Positions 8,882 through 16,889 of a stretch of DNA of 64,000 bases are shown one piece after another. How positions within the stretch are numbered: the stretch's first letter is position 1; every line of letters starts with the position of its first letter. The DNA comes from Erythrobacter sp. SCSIO 43205 (GTDB lineage Bacteria; Pseudomonadota; Alphaproteobacteria; Sphingomonadales; Sphingomonadaceae): positions 2,356,001-2,420,000 of the forward strand of contig NZ_CP063202.1 of NCBI RefSeq assembly GCF_019904235.1, read 5' to 3'. The notes under the pieces are model-generated. The model saw only the letters and a program-made list of their open reading frames with translations, made no database searches and was not told the origin of the DNA. The position numbers and the translations under genes are program-made.

Positions 8882-8964
8882 CGTCATTCCGGCGAAGGCC
8901 GGAATCCAGAGCAACAAGCCTCAGAGGTTGCGGCACTGGACCCCGGCCTTCGCCGGGGTGACGG
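8882..8964. repeat. Palindromic intergenic repeat, family A (copy 1)
   Basis: A left arm at 8882-8909 (CGTCATTCCGGCGAAGGCC...) is the near-exact inverted complement of the right arm at 8936-8964. A related copy lies at 38127-38208. It fills the gap between the convergent MEST-like and dipeptidyl peptidase genes, where the paired arms could also act as a bidirectional terminator. Confidence 0.85.
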
Positions 8965-8975
8965 GAAAGTGTGAT

Positions 8976-11207
8976 CTATTCCGGCGGCGTCACCCCATTG
9001 TCCTCAAGAAAGCGAAAAATCGTATTCCACAGATGCGGACTGATCTGCTCACCCGATACACGGTGCGTGTAGCCGGGATAGAGCATCATCTCGAAGGGCA
9101 CGTTGTTCTCTTGAAGGACGCTAATCAGCTCTGACGAGTTTTCAAACACCACATTATCATCGGCCATGCCATGTATCAGCAGCAGCGGGTCGCTGATCTT
9201 GGTGGCATCGGGAATGGCGCTTGCAGCCTCGTAAGCCTCAGGCACCTCACGCGGGTCACCCATGAAACGCTCGGTATAGTGGGTGTCGTAAAGCTCCCAC
9301 TTGGTTACCGGCGCGCCCGATACGCCCGCTGCATAAAGCCCCGGATCGGCCTGAAGCTGCTTTAGCGTCATATAGCCGCCATAAGACCAGCCATAGAGGG
9401 CGATCTTGTCTGGATCGACAAAGTCCAGCGTTTTCAAGAACTCAGCGCCAGTCTTTTGATCACGAACCTCAACCCCGCCCATCGCGCGGTAGATAGGTTG
9501 CTCAAAATCGACCCCGCGATTGGCCGTGCCACGGTTGTCGAGGGCGAAGTAGATATAACCCTTGTCGACAATCGCCTGAGCGAGCGCCCCGCCCCAGCCC
9601 TTGTCCACGATCTGCGGACCTGGTCCGGAATAGTGGTAGTAGAACACGGGGTACTTTTTTCCCGGCTCCATCTCGGGCTTGAGCATCATGTAGTGAAGCG
9701 GCGTCCCGTCCTCTGCTGGAATAGTGCCGTATTCCGGCATGGTGTGACCCATCAGGAACGGCGTGTAGGGATGCTCTTCGGAAAGCGCGTTTTCTTGCAC
9801 CCAAGTGAGTTGCTGGCCCAAATCGCCAGCGAGATAACTTTGCGGTGGTTGGTCGGGGGCCGAGCGGGTGACGTACAAACGGCTTCCGGTCGGGTCCATG
9901 CTCGCGGTGTTGGTGTAGTCAGTGTCGGTCAGGCGCTTGGGCTCTGAAGGCTTTGAAAGATTTGTCGAATAGACCTGTTCCGTCAGCACATCCTCGACCG
10001 CTACAAAGAACAGCTGGTCCTTATCCTCATTTATCCCGACAAGCTTGGTCACAGGCTCTTTGAGGCTGGTCAGCTGCGTCCATTCGTTGCCGTCGAAGCG
10101 GTAGAAATTGCCGAAGCCATCGCGCTCGGACCACCACAGAAGCGAGCCGTCCTTGAGGAAGCGATAGTTGTCGGAAAGGTTGATCCAATAGTCTTCGCGC
10201 GCCGCGTTTTCAGTGAACCAGACCTCGCTCTCACCCGTCGCAGGATCGACACGAAGCATATCGAGCACGGTCTGCTCGCGGTTCTGGCGCTGGACATAGA
10301 GATTGCCATCCGGGCCCCAATTAACCCGCGCGATATAGATGTCGGTGTTCTCGCCAAGATCGACTTTCACGCGGTTCCCGCCGTCAGGATCCATCACATA
10401 AAGTTCGACAATCGCATTCTCTGAACCTGCGACCGGATACCGCTGGTCAAACACCTGCGTACCTGTTGCACCAATCGCTGCGCGCGTGACGATGCCAACG
10501 GGGCTTTCATCGGTGCGCTGAACGGCAAGGCGCGTGTCATCGCCCTTCCACCAATAGCCCGTAAGGCGGCTCATCTCTTCTTGCGCGACAAACTCTGCCT
10601 CCCCCCAGCGGATGGTGTCCTCTTCCTTGGGCGTGATCGGCGCAGCCTCCTCGCCGACCTCGCCCACCCACAATTGGCGGTCGCGAATGAAGGAGACATA
10701 GCCTGCCTTTGGCGAGAGTTTGGGGTTCAGCTCGCTTTCTTCGGTGTCGGTAAGGCGCTGAACACTTCCGTCTAGTTTGGCGAAATACAAATCGCCATCA
10801 ATCGGCACGAGCACGCCGCTCGCATCGCTCGCCCATTGATAGGTGATAATGCCTTTAAGGCTCCCAACACGCTCCCGCTCGCGCTGCATCTTTTCGTCTT
10901 CGGAAAGCTCGCGGCCCGAACCGACAGCTTCGGAATCCACCAACATCCGCCATTCGCTGGTTTCGAGATCAAAGCCCCACAGGTCATAGCGTGAGGAATC
11001 TTCCTCCCGGTTCCGAAGCAGCGTCAGATAGCGGCCATCGGGCGAAAACTGAACAGCGCGCGGGGTTGGGCCGTTCAATGAGGGCGAGGCAAAGACGCGC
11101 TCAAAAGTAAGCTCAGGGGTTTGGGTCATATGGTCGTCGGCCAGGGCTGTGGTGGAAAGAAGTGCGGCAGAAGCGGCAGCGAGAAACAATCGCATTGGGT
11201 GAGTCAC
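8976..11207 (-). CDS. Dipeptidyl peptidase IV (S9B serine peptidase)
   Basis: The 743-residue protein has a signal peptide (MRLFLAAASAALLSTTALADD, so a start at the second Met, 11195, is equally likely), a beta-propeller domain (about residues 35-480) with DPP4 signatures such as EEMSRLTGYWW, and a C-terminal hydrolase domain. The triad is Ser608 (GWSYGGY), Asp683 (GMADDNV) and His715 (GYTHRV), with human-like spacing. The EE pair that binds the substrate N-terminus is present. It removes X-Pro dipeptides from peptides in the periplasm. It stands alone after the rplS terminator. Confidence 0.95.
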   Translation of the reverse strand: MTHPMRLFLAAASAALLSTTALADDHMTQTPELTFERVFASPSLNGPTPRAVQFSPDGRYLTLLRNREEDSSRYDLWGFDLETSEWRMLVDSEAVGSGRELSEDEKMQRERERVGSLKGIITYQWASDASGVLVPIDGDLYFAKLDGSVQRLTDTEESELNPKLSPKAGYVSFIRDRQLWVGEVGEEAAPITPKEEDTIRWGEAEFVAQEEMSRLTGYWWKGDDTRLAVQRTDESPVGIVTRAAIGATGTQVFDQRYPVAGSENAIVELYVMDPDGGNRVKVDLGENTDIYIARVNWGPDGNLYVQRQNREQTVLDMLRVDPATGESEVWFTENAAREDYWINLSDNYRFLKDGSLLWWSERDGFGNFYRFDGNEWTQLTSLKEPVTKLVGINEDKDQLFFVAVEDVLTEQVYSTNLSKPSEPKRLTDTDYTNTASMDPTGSRLYVTRSAPDQPPQSYLAGDLGQQLTWVQENALSEEHPYTPFLMGHTMPEYGTIPAEDGTPLHYMMLKPEMEPGKKYPVFYYHYSGPGPQIVDKGWGGALAQAIVDKGYIYFALDNRGTANRGVDFEQPIYRAMGGVEVRDQKTGAEFLKTLDFVDPDKIALYGWSYGGYMTLKQLQADPGLYAAGVSGAPVTKWELYDTHYTERFMGDPREVPEAYEAASAIPDATKISDPLLLIHGMADDNVVFENSSELISVLQENNVPFEMMLYPGYTHRVSGEQISPHLWNTIFRFLEDNGVTPPE

Positions 11208-11288
11208 CTCTAATAAGAGCTTTATCGAATGCTCGATCTAATGCTGATGTTCCTCGCAATCACGTGGATGAAACGCAAGGCCCGCAAA

Positions 11289-11321
11289 CGAAAAAGGGCG
11301 GCCCGCGATGGACCGCCCTAT
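11289..11321 (-). terminator. Terminator of the ffh-rplS cluster
   Basis: Read leftward, AGGGCGG (to 11313) pairs with CCGCCCT (ending 11295) and is followed by TTTTTCG. It lies 24 bases beyond the rplS stop. Confidence 0.85.
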
Positions 11322-11344
11322 TCAAAAACCCTGTGGGTTCGCTC

Positions 11345-11713
11345 TTAGCTCTTAGGAGCGTTTTCCCGACGTTCCGCGATACGCGCACGCTTACCGGTGC
11401 GGCCACGCAGATAGTAGAGCTTCGCACGGCGCACAACGCCGCGACGCACCACGGTGATGCTGTCGACGATTGGCGCATAGAGTGGGAACACACGCTCCAC
11501 ACCTTCGCCAAAGCTCATTTTGCGAACAGTGAAGTTCGAGCCCATGCCGCGGTTCGAACGGGCAATGACTACGCCTTCAAAGTTCTGAATACGCTCACGT
11601 TGGCCTTCGACAACCTTCACGCCAACACGAACGGTGTCGCCTGCGCGAAAGTTTGGAATTTCTTTTGTAACCTTGCTGATTTCTTCAGCTTCGATTTGCT
11701 GGATCAGGTTCAC
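11345..11713 (-). CDS. rplS: 50S ribosomal protein L19
   Basis: The 122-residue protein reads (V/M)[14 protein letters not shown], then [31 protein letters not shown], and [15 protein letters not shown], all L19 hallmarks. L19 sits at the 30S-50S interface. The start is a GTG at 11713 that overlaps the trmD stop TGA (GTGA); the longer in-frame reading from 11785 lies inside trmD and lacks homology. It is the last gene of the cluster and is followed by a strong terminator. Confidence 0.96.
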   Translation of the reverse strand: MNLIQQIEAEEISKVTKEIPNFRAGDTVRVGVKVVEGQRERIQNFEGVVIARSNRGMGSNFTVRKMSFGEGVERVFPLYAPIVDSITVVRRGVVRRAKLYYLRGRTGKRARIAERRENAPKS

Positions 11714-12555
11714 TGGTCCGTATCCTTTTTCTTTTGCCGCGCGCCAGAGGCAGACTGGACCGGATCGCCACAATAGCGTTCCCACAAGTCCGGCCTGCGT
11801 AACCGAGTGATCTCTTGCGCCTTTGCTTCACGCCAAGCCGCAATCTTCGCATGATCCCCCGATCGCAGCACTTCGGGGATCGTGCGCCCTTCCCATTCGT
11901 AAGGTCGGGTATAGTGCGGATACTCAAGAAGGCCGTCCTCGAACGACTCTTCAGTCCCACTAGAAGCCGCGCCCATTACGCCGGGAAGCAGCCGAATGCA
12001 AGCATCAAGTATGGTGATCGCGGCTGTTTCCCCGCCTGAGAGAACGATGTCGGCAAGGCAAACCTCTTCGATTTGCGGGCGAGCCTCGAACAGGCGCTCG
12101 TCAAAGCCCTCAAACCGTCCGCACAGGATGGTGACGCCGGGGCCACTGGCGATCTCGCGAATGCGGTCTTGCGTGATGGGTTTGCCGCGCGGGGTCATGG
12201 CGAGGATGGGCACAGGAACATCCTCCCCCACTGGGGGAGGTGGCCGCCGCAGGCGGTCGGAGGGGGCGCTTGTCTCGCCCTGCCCCTCCACCCCGCTCCG
12301 CGCGGTCCCCCTCCCCATGCTGGGGAGGACTGAATCCAAAGCCCGCGCCATCACATCGCACCTTAGCACCATCCCCGCCCCGCCGCCTGCAGGCGTATCG
12401 TCAACGGTTCGGTGCTTATCCGTGGTAAAGTCGCGCGGGTTGACCGTAGCGCAAGACCAATCGCCGCGCTCAAGCGCCCTACCCGCAAGGCTCGCGCCAA
12501 GGGGACCGGGGAACATCTCTGGGTAGAGCGTGAGGATGGTTGCGGCGAAGGTCAT
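11710..12555 (-). CDS. trmD: tRNA (guanine-N1)-methyltransferase with in-frame palindromic insertion
   Basis: The 281-residue protein has the TrmD knot signatures [29 protein letters not shown] and RLLPGVMG, followed by the C-terminal domain [16 protein letters not shown]. It methylates G37 of tRNAs read at CNN codons, preventing +1 frameshifting. E. coli TrmD has 255 residues. Residues about 77-113, rich in Pro, Arg and Gly, are extra and are encoded by a palindromic repeat that lies in frame at about 12217-12330, between the N-terminal SAM region and the trefoil knot. The gene should still work, since all motifs are kept. Confidence 0.95.
   Translation of the reverse strand: MTFAATILTLYPEMFPGPLGASLAGRALERGDWSCATVNPRDFTTDKHRTVDDTPAGGGAGMVLRCDVMARALDSVLPSMGRGTARSGVEGQGETSAPSDRLRRPPPPVGEDVPVPILAMTPRGKPITQDRIREIASGPGVTILCGRFEGFDERLFEARPQIEEVCLADIVLSGGETAAITILDACIRLLPGVMGAASSGTEESFEDGLLEYPHYTRPYEWEGRTIPEVLRSGDHAKIAAWREAKAQEITRLRRPDLWERYCGDPVQSASGARQKKKDTDQ
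12221..12328. repeat. Palindromic repeat, family C, inserted in trmD
   Basis: Two hairpins, CCTCCCCCactGGGGGAGG at about 12222-12240 and CTCCCCatgctGGGGAG at about 12311-12327, bound a GC-rich core. The same kind of layout (hairpin, G/C-rich core, hairpin) recurs between trpA and accD at 39214-39333. Here the element is translated. Confidence 0.8.
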
Positions 12556-12559
12556 AAGC

Positions 12560-12679
12560 TTAATTCAAACTACCCGCTCGTGGACTTTGCAACAAACCTC
12601 CGACACACCCGCCAATCGAAATTCCGGCGAACAAAGACCACGCCAATGCCTCGGTCAATTGGAGATAGTGAGTTTCCAT
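12560..12679 (-). CDS. Predicted 39-residue membrane microprotein
   Basis: An ATG at 12679 opens a 39-codon frame with one central hydrophobic segment ([20 protein letters not shown]) and a short polar tail ending at TAA (12560-12562), four bases before the trmD start. It begins five bases after the stop of the 58-codon frame upstream. Tight packing in an operon and the clear membrane segment favour a real gene, but no ribosome binding site stands out and no homologue is recognised. Confidence 0.4.
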   Translation of the reverse strand: METHYLQLTEALAWSLFAGISIGGCVGGLLQSPRAGSLN

Positions 12680-12683
12680 TGGC

Positions 12684-12860
12684 TTACCAAGTCACCCCAT
12701 CCTTCGCCCGCGTATCGACATTGAGCTCAAACACGTCAGGCCGCGAATAGTGGCCGTCAGTATCAAGGCTGGTAAGCCCCTGCCCGCGCTCTGAGATGCC
12801 CAATTCGGCGTGCAAAGCCGCCTCACCGCGAGGTTCATTCAAGATGCTAAGGATGGTCAC
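12684..12860 (-). CDS. Small hypothetical protein, 58 residues
   Basis: A GTG at 12860, five bases after AAGGGG, opens a 58-codon frame ending at 12684. The product is soluble and has a striking C-terminal stretch, SLDTDGHYSRPDVFELNVDT, that looks like folded-domain sequence and not like noise. It could be a free-standing small protein or the remaining 3' end of a lost longer gene. It lies 22 bases after the TIGR04222 gene and five bases before the 39-codon frame, all leftward. Confidence 0.45.
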   Translation of the reverse strand: MTILSILNEPRGEAALHAELGISERGQGLTSLDTDGHYSRPDVFELNVDTRAKDGVTW

Positions 12861-12882
12861 AAGAGCCCCTTAAGCAAGCTAC

Positions 12883-13710
12883 CTAGCCCCCGCAACCACC
12901 GCAGCCGCCTCCGCAGCCTGAACCGCCTCCATCTCCATCACTGTCCCCGCTATAGCCTGCATCGCCGCCTGAGCCAGCCTGACGCGCTGCGTGGACAGGT
13001 TCCCACGGCGTACCAACAAGAACCGTCGTTCCAAACAAGGCAACCGCAAAGCCCGCCTCATTGGCTTGCGGGGCGCGTTTCAGGCGGCTGCCGTTTTCTT
13101 CCATGGTCTTGACCACTTCCTGGCCAGCAATGGTGCGCTTGTTACCAGTGAAAAACCGGATCAGCCCAAAAACGAATGTCACAATCAATAGCACGACAAG
13201 AAAGCCGGTTGGCTCGCCCAGCGCTGCGCCTGCCTGTTGGCGATAAAGACCAATCAAAAAGAGCAACGCATAAGGAAGTGCCGATAAAAAGCGCAGGCGC
13301 AAGCGCTCAGATGAATCCATCAAGAGCCCGCGCCGGATCAACCTCGCTTCCACGCGCTCGGCTTGGGCAGCGATGGATTTGTGCGCCTCGGAAGTCGTGA
13401 AATCGCCCACCTTGGCTAGCACTGCACGCTCAGCATCACCGTCGGCGCCTTCGCTTCTTTTGACCCGCAATCTTTTCTTGTCGCCAGATTCCAATGCCCC
13501 CTTGGCGAACAGCGAGGAAAGCACCGCAACATTCAAGCGATCCGCTCCACCTGTGAGCACGGCGACTTCTTCCAGATCGTCCACTTCACCGCGCTTGCCT
13601 TGAGGGCGCAGGTTCGCAGGGATCCAAAGCCCCGCAGCAACGCAGGTCAAAAGCATCACCACATAAAAGACGAGAAAGTCGCTGCCAGAATATGAACTGA
13701 AAAATTCCAT
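12883..13710 (-). CDS. TIGR04222-domain membrane protein with Gly/Cys-rich tail
   Basis: The 275-residue protein has an N-terminal transmembrane helix (FLVFYVVMLLTCVAAGLWI), a cytoplasmic segment (about residues 35-140) with VAVLTGGADRLNVAVLSSLFAKGAL, two more membrane segments (about 143-160 and 170-190), then after about residue 240 a low-complexity tail of Gly, Asp and Ser that ends in a Gly/Cys run (GCGGGCGGCGG). This matches the TIGR04222 family, whose function is unknown. It begins overlapping the GRDP-like gene by one base. Confidence 0.8.
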   Translation of the reverse strand: MEFFSSYSGSDFLVFYVVMLLTCVAAGLWIPANLRPQGKRGEVDDLEEVAVLTGGADRLNVAVLSSLFAKGALESGDKKRLRVKRSEGADGDAERAVLAKVGDFTTSEAHKSIAAQAERVEARLIRRGLLMDSSERLRLRFLSALPYALLFLIGLYRQQAGAALGEPTGFLVVLLIVTFVFGLIRFFTGNKRTIAGQEVVKTMEENGSRLKRAPQANEAGFAVALFGTTVLVGTPWEPVHAARQAGSGGDAGYSGDSDGDGGGSGCGGGCGGCGG

Positions 13711-14270
13711 CAGAAGATCACTCCAATCACAACGGCAATTGCAATACCCAGCGTAACCCAGCCCACCGCTCCCAGAATTGCAAGGCGGCGGTCAAGGATC
13801 ATAACATCATGCGGGTTAATGCGAAGGCTCTTGGGATCGACCCCAAAGCGCCTACCTGCACTGGGCCAGATGTCGGCAGGTGGGGGCTCGCCAAAAGTCC
13901 TCTCATATGATCGAAAAGTCTGGGCATATTGATCGTAATACCGCGTGCGCTCGACTGTCCCTCCGGCGGTTGGTCCGTGGTGCAAGTCCATGCCCAGAAC
14001 CGTCGGGCAAAATTCGCCCCAATACTCACGGCTGAATGTCAGGTGCAGATGCCACACCTGATCGACCGCATCCGACGGCGTAACCTCGTGCTCGGCGGTG
14101 CAGGCGAGATAGCAGAAACGCTTGTATTCGTGGATGACAGCCTCAGCGTGTTCAACCGTCCAGCGGTTCTCACGCGCAAGACGCGCCGCAAAGGTGAACT
14201 CGGCATCAACAGGGCCGATGGTGTAACCTTCAAGACGGCGCCAAAGATCGGTGTCGGCAAGAGCGCTCAT
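13710..14270 (-). CDS. GRDP-like (glycine-rich domain-containing protein-like) protein
   Basis: The 186-residue protein contains FAARLARENRWTVEHAEAVIHEYKRFCYLA and DAVDQVWHLHLTFSREYW. The DxxWHLHL motif is characteristic of the GRDP-like (DUF1399) family, best known from plant glycine-rich-domain proteins. A C-terminal hydrophobic segment (LGAVGWVTLGIAIAVVIGVIF) anchors it in the membrane. The stop overlaps the TIGR04222 start by one base and its start is five bases after the rimM stop. Pairing with a TIGR04222 protein suggests the two act together at the membrane; their function is unknown. Confidence 0.75.
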   Translation of the reverse strand: MSALADTDLWRRLEGYTIGPVDAEFTFAARLARENRWTVEHAEAVIHEYKRFCYLACTAEHEVTPSDAVDQVWHLHLTFSREYWGEFCPTVLGMDLHHGPTAGGTVERTRYYDQYAQTFRSYERTFGEPPPADIWPSAGRRFGVDPKSLRINPHDVMILDRRLAILGAVGWVTLGIAIAVVIGVIF

Positions 14271-14275
14271 AAGCG

Positions 14276-14782
14276 CTATTGGTCGGCGAAATCCTGGGCG
14301 ATGACAAGTTTTTGCTCATCCCACTCGATCACCGCCTGCCTGGTCATGGGGACAAGAAGCGTCTTCATCCCCTTGGCTGGCGGGGGATCAAGGGTAATTT
14401 CTACGATGTCGGTCGCGCCATAATTCTGTACCGCTGCGACCGTGCCGATCACGCGGCCTGTATCGGTCTGCGCCTCCAGGCCAATGAGGTCGGCATGATA
14501 GTATTCGTCTTCGGCAAGTTGCGGCAATTCTTCGCGCGGTACGCTAAGCGTGGTGCCGCGCAATTTTTCCGCAGCATTTCGCCCGTTCACTTCGGCAAAG
14601 CGAGCGACCGCCCCGCCCTTGTTATCAGAACGAATTTTTTTGAGGGTGAGCTCGCCTGAATTGAAGCTCTTATGCGCTTTCAGCGCCTCAAGCCCTTCGC
14701 CAAGCAGTTTCAGACGGACCTCGCCCGCCACGCCATGCGCGCCAGTTACGGCGGCAAGGACAATCGGTTCGTTTGAACTCAT
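14276..14782 (-). CDS. rimM: 16S rRNA processing protein RimM
   Basis: The 168-residue protein begins with IVLAAVTGAHGVAGEVRLKLL, the RimM N-terminal barrel, and ends with a PRC-barrel domain (EYYHADLIGLEAQTDTGRVIGTV and GATDIVEI...LLVPMT). RimM helps maturation of the 30S head by binding S19. In most proteobacteria trmD follows directly; here four leftward frames lie between them. Upstream, a palindromic repeat separates it from rpsP. Confidence 0.95.
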   Translation of the reverse strand: MSSNEPIVLAAVTGAHGVAGEVRLKLLGEGLEALKAHKSFNSGELTLKKIRSDNKGGAVARFAEVNGRNAAEKLRGTTLSVPREELPQLAEDEYYHADLIGLEAQTDTGRVIGTVAAVQNYGATDIVEITLDPPPAKGMKTLLVPMTRQAVIEWDEQKLVIAQDFADQ

Positions 14783-14792
14783 TTACAGAACT

Positions 14793-14873
14793 CCGCTCGC
14801 CCTGAGCCCGTCAAAGGGCTGCAGGTCCCCTTCACAAGGAAAAACGATCCTTTGACAAGCTCAGGATGAGCGG
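14793..14873. repeat. Palindromic intergenic repeat, family E (copy 1)
   Basis: CCGCTCGCCCTGAGC at 14793 onward is the inverted match of GCTCAGGATGAGCGG ending at 14873, with further pairing inward. A similar element lies at 41747-41862. It sits between rpsP and rimM within the operon, where it could affect RNA stability. Confidence 0.8.
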
Positions 14874-14890
14874 GTTTTGGCATGAAAAGT

Positions 14891-15370
14891 TTAGCTCTCT
14901 GGCTTCTCTTCACCGCCCTCTTCACCAACAGCTTCTTCAGCAGGAGCCTCTGCCGCTGCTTCTTCTGGCGCTGCTTCTTCAGCAGGTGCTTCGGCTGCCG
15001 CTTCTTCAGCTGCTTTCGCTGCCTCTTCGGCTTCTTTCGCCTTCTCAGCCTTCTCTTCAGCACGCTCTACGGCTTTCTCGCCGGGCTTACCCTTGTTCGG
15101 GTTGTTGCGTGCTTCACGCTCAAGAATGCCAGCAGCATCGAGGAAGCGGTGTACACGGTCCGAAGGCTTCGCACCAACCGAAAGCCAGTGACGGGCACGG
15201 TCTTCGTTCAATTTCACGCGCTCAGGATTGTCCTTGGCGAGCAGCGGGTTGTAGGTGCCGATTTGCTCAAGGTACTTACCATCGCGCGGAGCTCGCGAGT
15301 CAGAGACGACGATGCGGTAGTAGGGACGCTTTTTCGCACCACCGCGCGAAAGACGGATTGCAACTGCCAT
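14891..15370 (-). CDS. rpsP: 30S ribosomal protein S16 with Ala/Glu-rich extension
   Basis: The first 80-90 residues are a standard S16 ([50 protein letters not shown]). The protein is 159 residues, against 82 in E. coli. The extra C-terminal half is a low-complexity Ala/Glu/Lys tail, probably a charged helix, with an internal repeat of [10 protein letters not shown]. Long acidic S16 tails occur in other sphingomonads. S16 is needed for 30S assembly. It follows ffh after 49 bases. Confidence 0.96.
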   Translation of the reverse strand: MAVAIRLSRGGAKKRPYYRIVVSDSRAPRDGKYLEQIGTYNPLLAKDNPERVKLNEDRARHWLSVGAKPSDRVHRFLDAAGILEREARNNPNKGKPGEKAVERAEEKAEKAKEAEEAAKAAEEAAAEAPAEEAAPEEAAAEAPAEEAVGEEGGEEKPES

Positions 15371-15419
15371 TATAGATTACCTTTCAAGTGTAACTGTCTG
15401 TATTATTTTGAATTCGTGG

Positions 15420-16889
15420 TTATTTCTTTTTGGGACCGCCAAGGCCGGGAAGACCGGGTGGGAGCCCGCCGCTGGGACCGCCCATGCCGGGTAGGCCACC
15501 GGGCATTGATCCGCCCATGCCAGGGGGCATCCCGCCGCCACCAAACATGGCAGCAAGGCTTTTCAGGCCGCCCATTTTCTTCAATTGCTTCATCGCCTTG
15601 GACATTTCCTGATGCATTTTCAGGAGCTTGTTCACGGTCTGAACATCTGTACCGGAACCGGCGGCGACACGCTTCTTGCGCTTGGCGTTCATCAAATTGG
15701 GATTGGCGCGTTCTTTGGGCGTCATCGAACCGATAATCGCGTCCATATGAACCAGCACTTTGTCGTCCATGTTGGATGCAGCAAGCGCTTGCTTCGCCTT
15801 CTTCATGCCAGGCATCATGCCCGCAAGCATCCCGAGGCCACCCATATTCTGCATTTGCTTCAATTGCATACGCAGATCGTTGAGGTCGAATTTGCCCTTC
15901 TCGAAGTTTTCAGCGAGCTTTGCCGCCTCTTCCTCTTTGATGGTCGCTGCCGCCTTTTCAACAAGGCTGACAACATCGCCCATGCCGAGGATACGGTCGG
16001 CAACGGAAGCGGGGCGGAATGTCTCAATGGCGTCGAGCTTTTCGCCCGTACCTGCAAATTTGATCGGCTTGCCCGTGACCGCGCGCATCGATAGCGCAGC
16101 ACCGCCTCTGGCATCGCCGTCCATACGGGTAAGCACAACGCCGGTAAGCGGTACTTCACCCGAAAAGCTTTGCGCGACATTCACCGCGTCCTGACCGGTG
16201 AGGCTATCGACAACAAGGAGCACTTCGGTAGGCGCAGAAACCTGCGATACGGCCTTCATTTCGGCCATCAAAGCTTCGTCGACGTGCAAGCGGCCTGCGG
16301 TGTCGAGCAGGAGAACGTCGAAGTTTTGAAGCTTTGCCGCGCCCATTGCGCGCCGCGCGATATCGACCGGCTGTTGCCCTTCAATAATCGGCAGGGTCGC
16401 GACATCGACCTGTTCGCCCAAAACCTTGAGCTGTTCCTGCGCCGCCGGACGGTTCACGTCCAGGGACGCCATCATGGCTTTCTTGCCGTGGCGCTCGCGG
16501 ATCAGCTTGCCAAGCTTTGCAGTGGTCGTGGTTTTACCGGAGCCCTGAAGACCCACCATCATAATCACAACCGGCGGCGTGGCGTTGAAGTTTAATTCTT
16601 CGCCAGCACCAACTTCGTCGCCCTCGCCTGTGAGCATGGCGACAAGTTCGTCATGGACGATCTTGACGACTTGCTGGCCCGGTGTGACCGATTTGAGGAC
16701 GTCTTGACCAACGGCCTTCTCTGTTACCGCATCAATAAACCGGCGCGCAACGGGAAGGGCGACGTCGGCTTCGAGCAATGCCACGCGCACCTCGCGCATC
16801 GCATCGCGAACGTCTTGCTCTTTGAGGCTGCCGCGGCCTTTAAGTTTATCGAATACCCCGCCAAGACGGTCGGACAAGTTGTCAAACAT
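15420..16889 (-). CDS. ffh: Signal recognition particle protein Ffh (SRP54)
   Basis: The 489-residue protein has the N domain (1-90), the GTPase G domain with P-loop MVGLQGSGKTTTTAKLG, LLDTAGRLHVDEALM and TRMDGDARGGAALS, and the M domain with a Met/Gly-rich tail (about 430-489, MPPGMGGSMPGG...) ending PKKK. With the 4.5S RNA it binds signal sequences on the ribosome and delivers them to FtsY. The start ATG at 16889 follows GGGGGAGG by eight bases. A second copy of its first 20 codons lies immediately upstream, and the stop of that frame overlaps the ffh start. Confidence 0.97.
   Translation of the reverse strand: MFDNLSDRLGGVFDKLKGRGSLKEQDVRDAMREVRVALLEADVALPVARRFIDAVTEKAVGQDVLKSVTPGQQVVKIVHDELVAMLTGEGDEVGAGEELNFNATPPVVIMMVGLQGSGKTTTTAKLGKLIRERHGKKAMMASLDVNRPAAQEQLKVLGEQVDVATLPIIEGQQPVDIARRAMGAAKLQNFDVLLLDTAGRLHVDEALMAEMKAVSQVSAPTEVLLVVDSLTGQDAVNVAQSFSGEVPLTGVVLTRMDGDARGGAALSMRAVTGKPIKFAGTGEKLDAIETFRPASVADRILGMGDVVSLVEKAAATIKEEEAAKLAENFEKGKFDLNDLRMQLKQMQNMGGLGMLAGMMPGMKKAKQALAASNMDDKVLVHMDAIIGSMTPKERANPNLMNAKRKKRVAAGSGTDVQTVNKLLKMHQEMSKAMKQLKKMGGLKSLAAMFGGGGMPPGMGGSMPGGLPGMGGPSGGLPPGLPGLGGPKKK

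Noticed and set aside
14779..15063. Lys/Arg-rich frame on the minus strand over the rpsP tail
   Set aside because: A shadow of the Ala/Glu repeats of rpsP in another frame.
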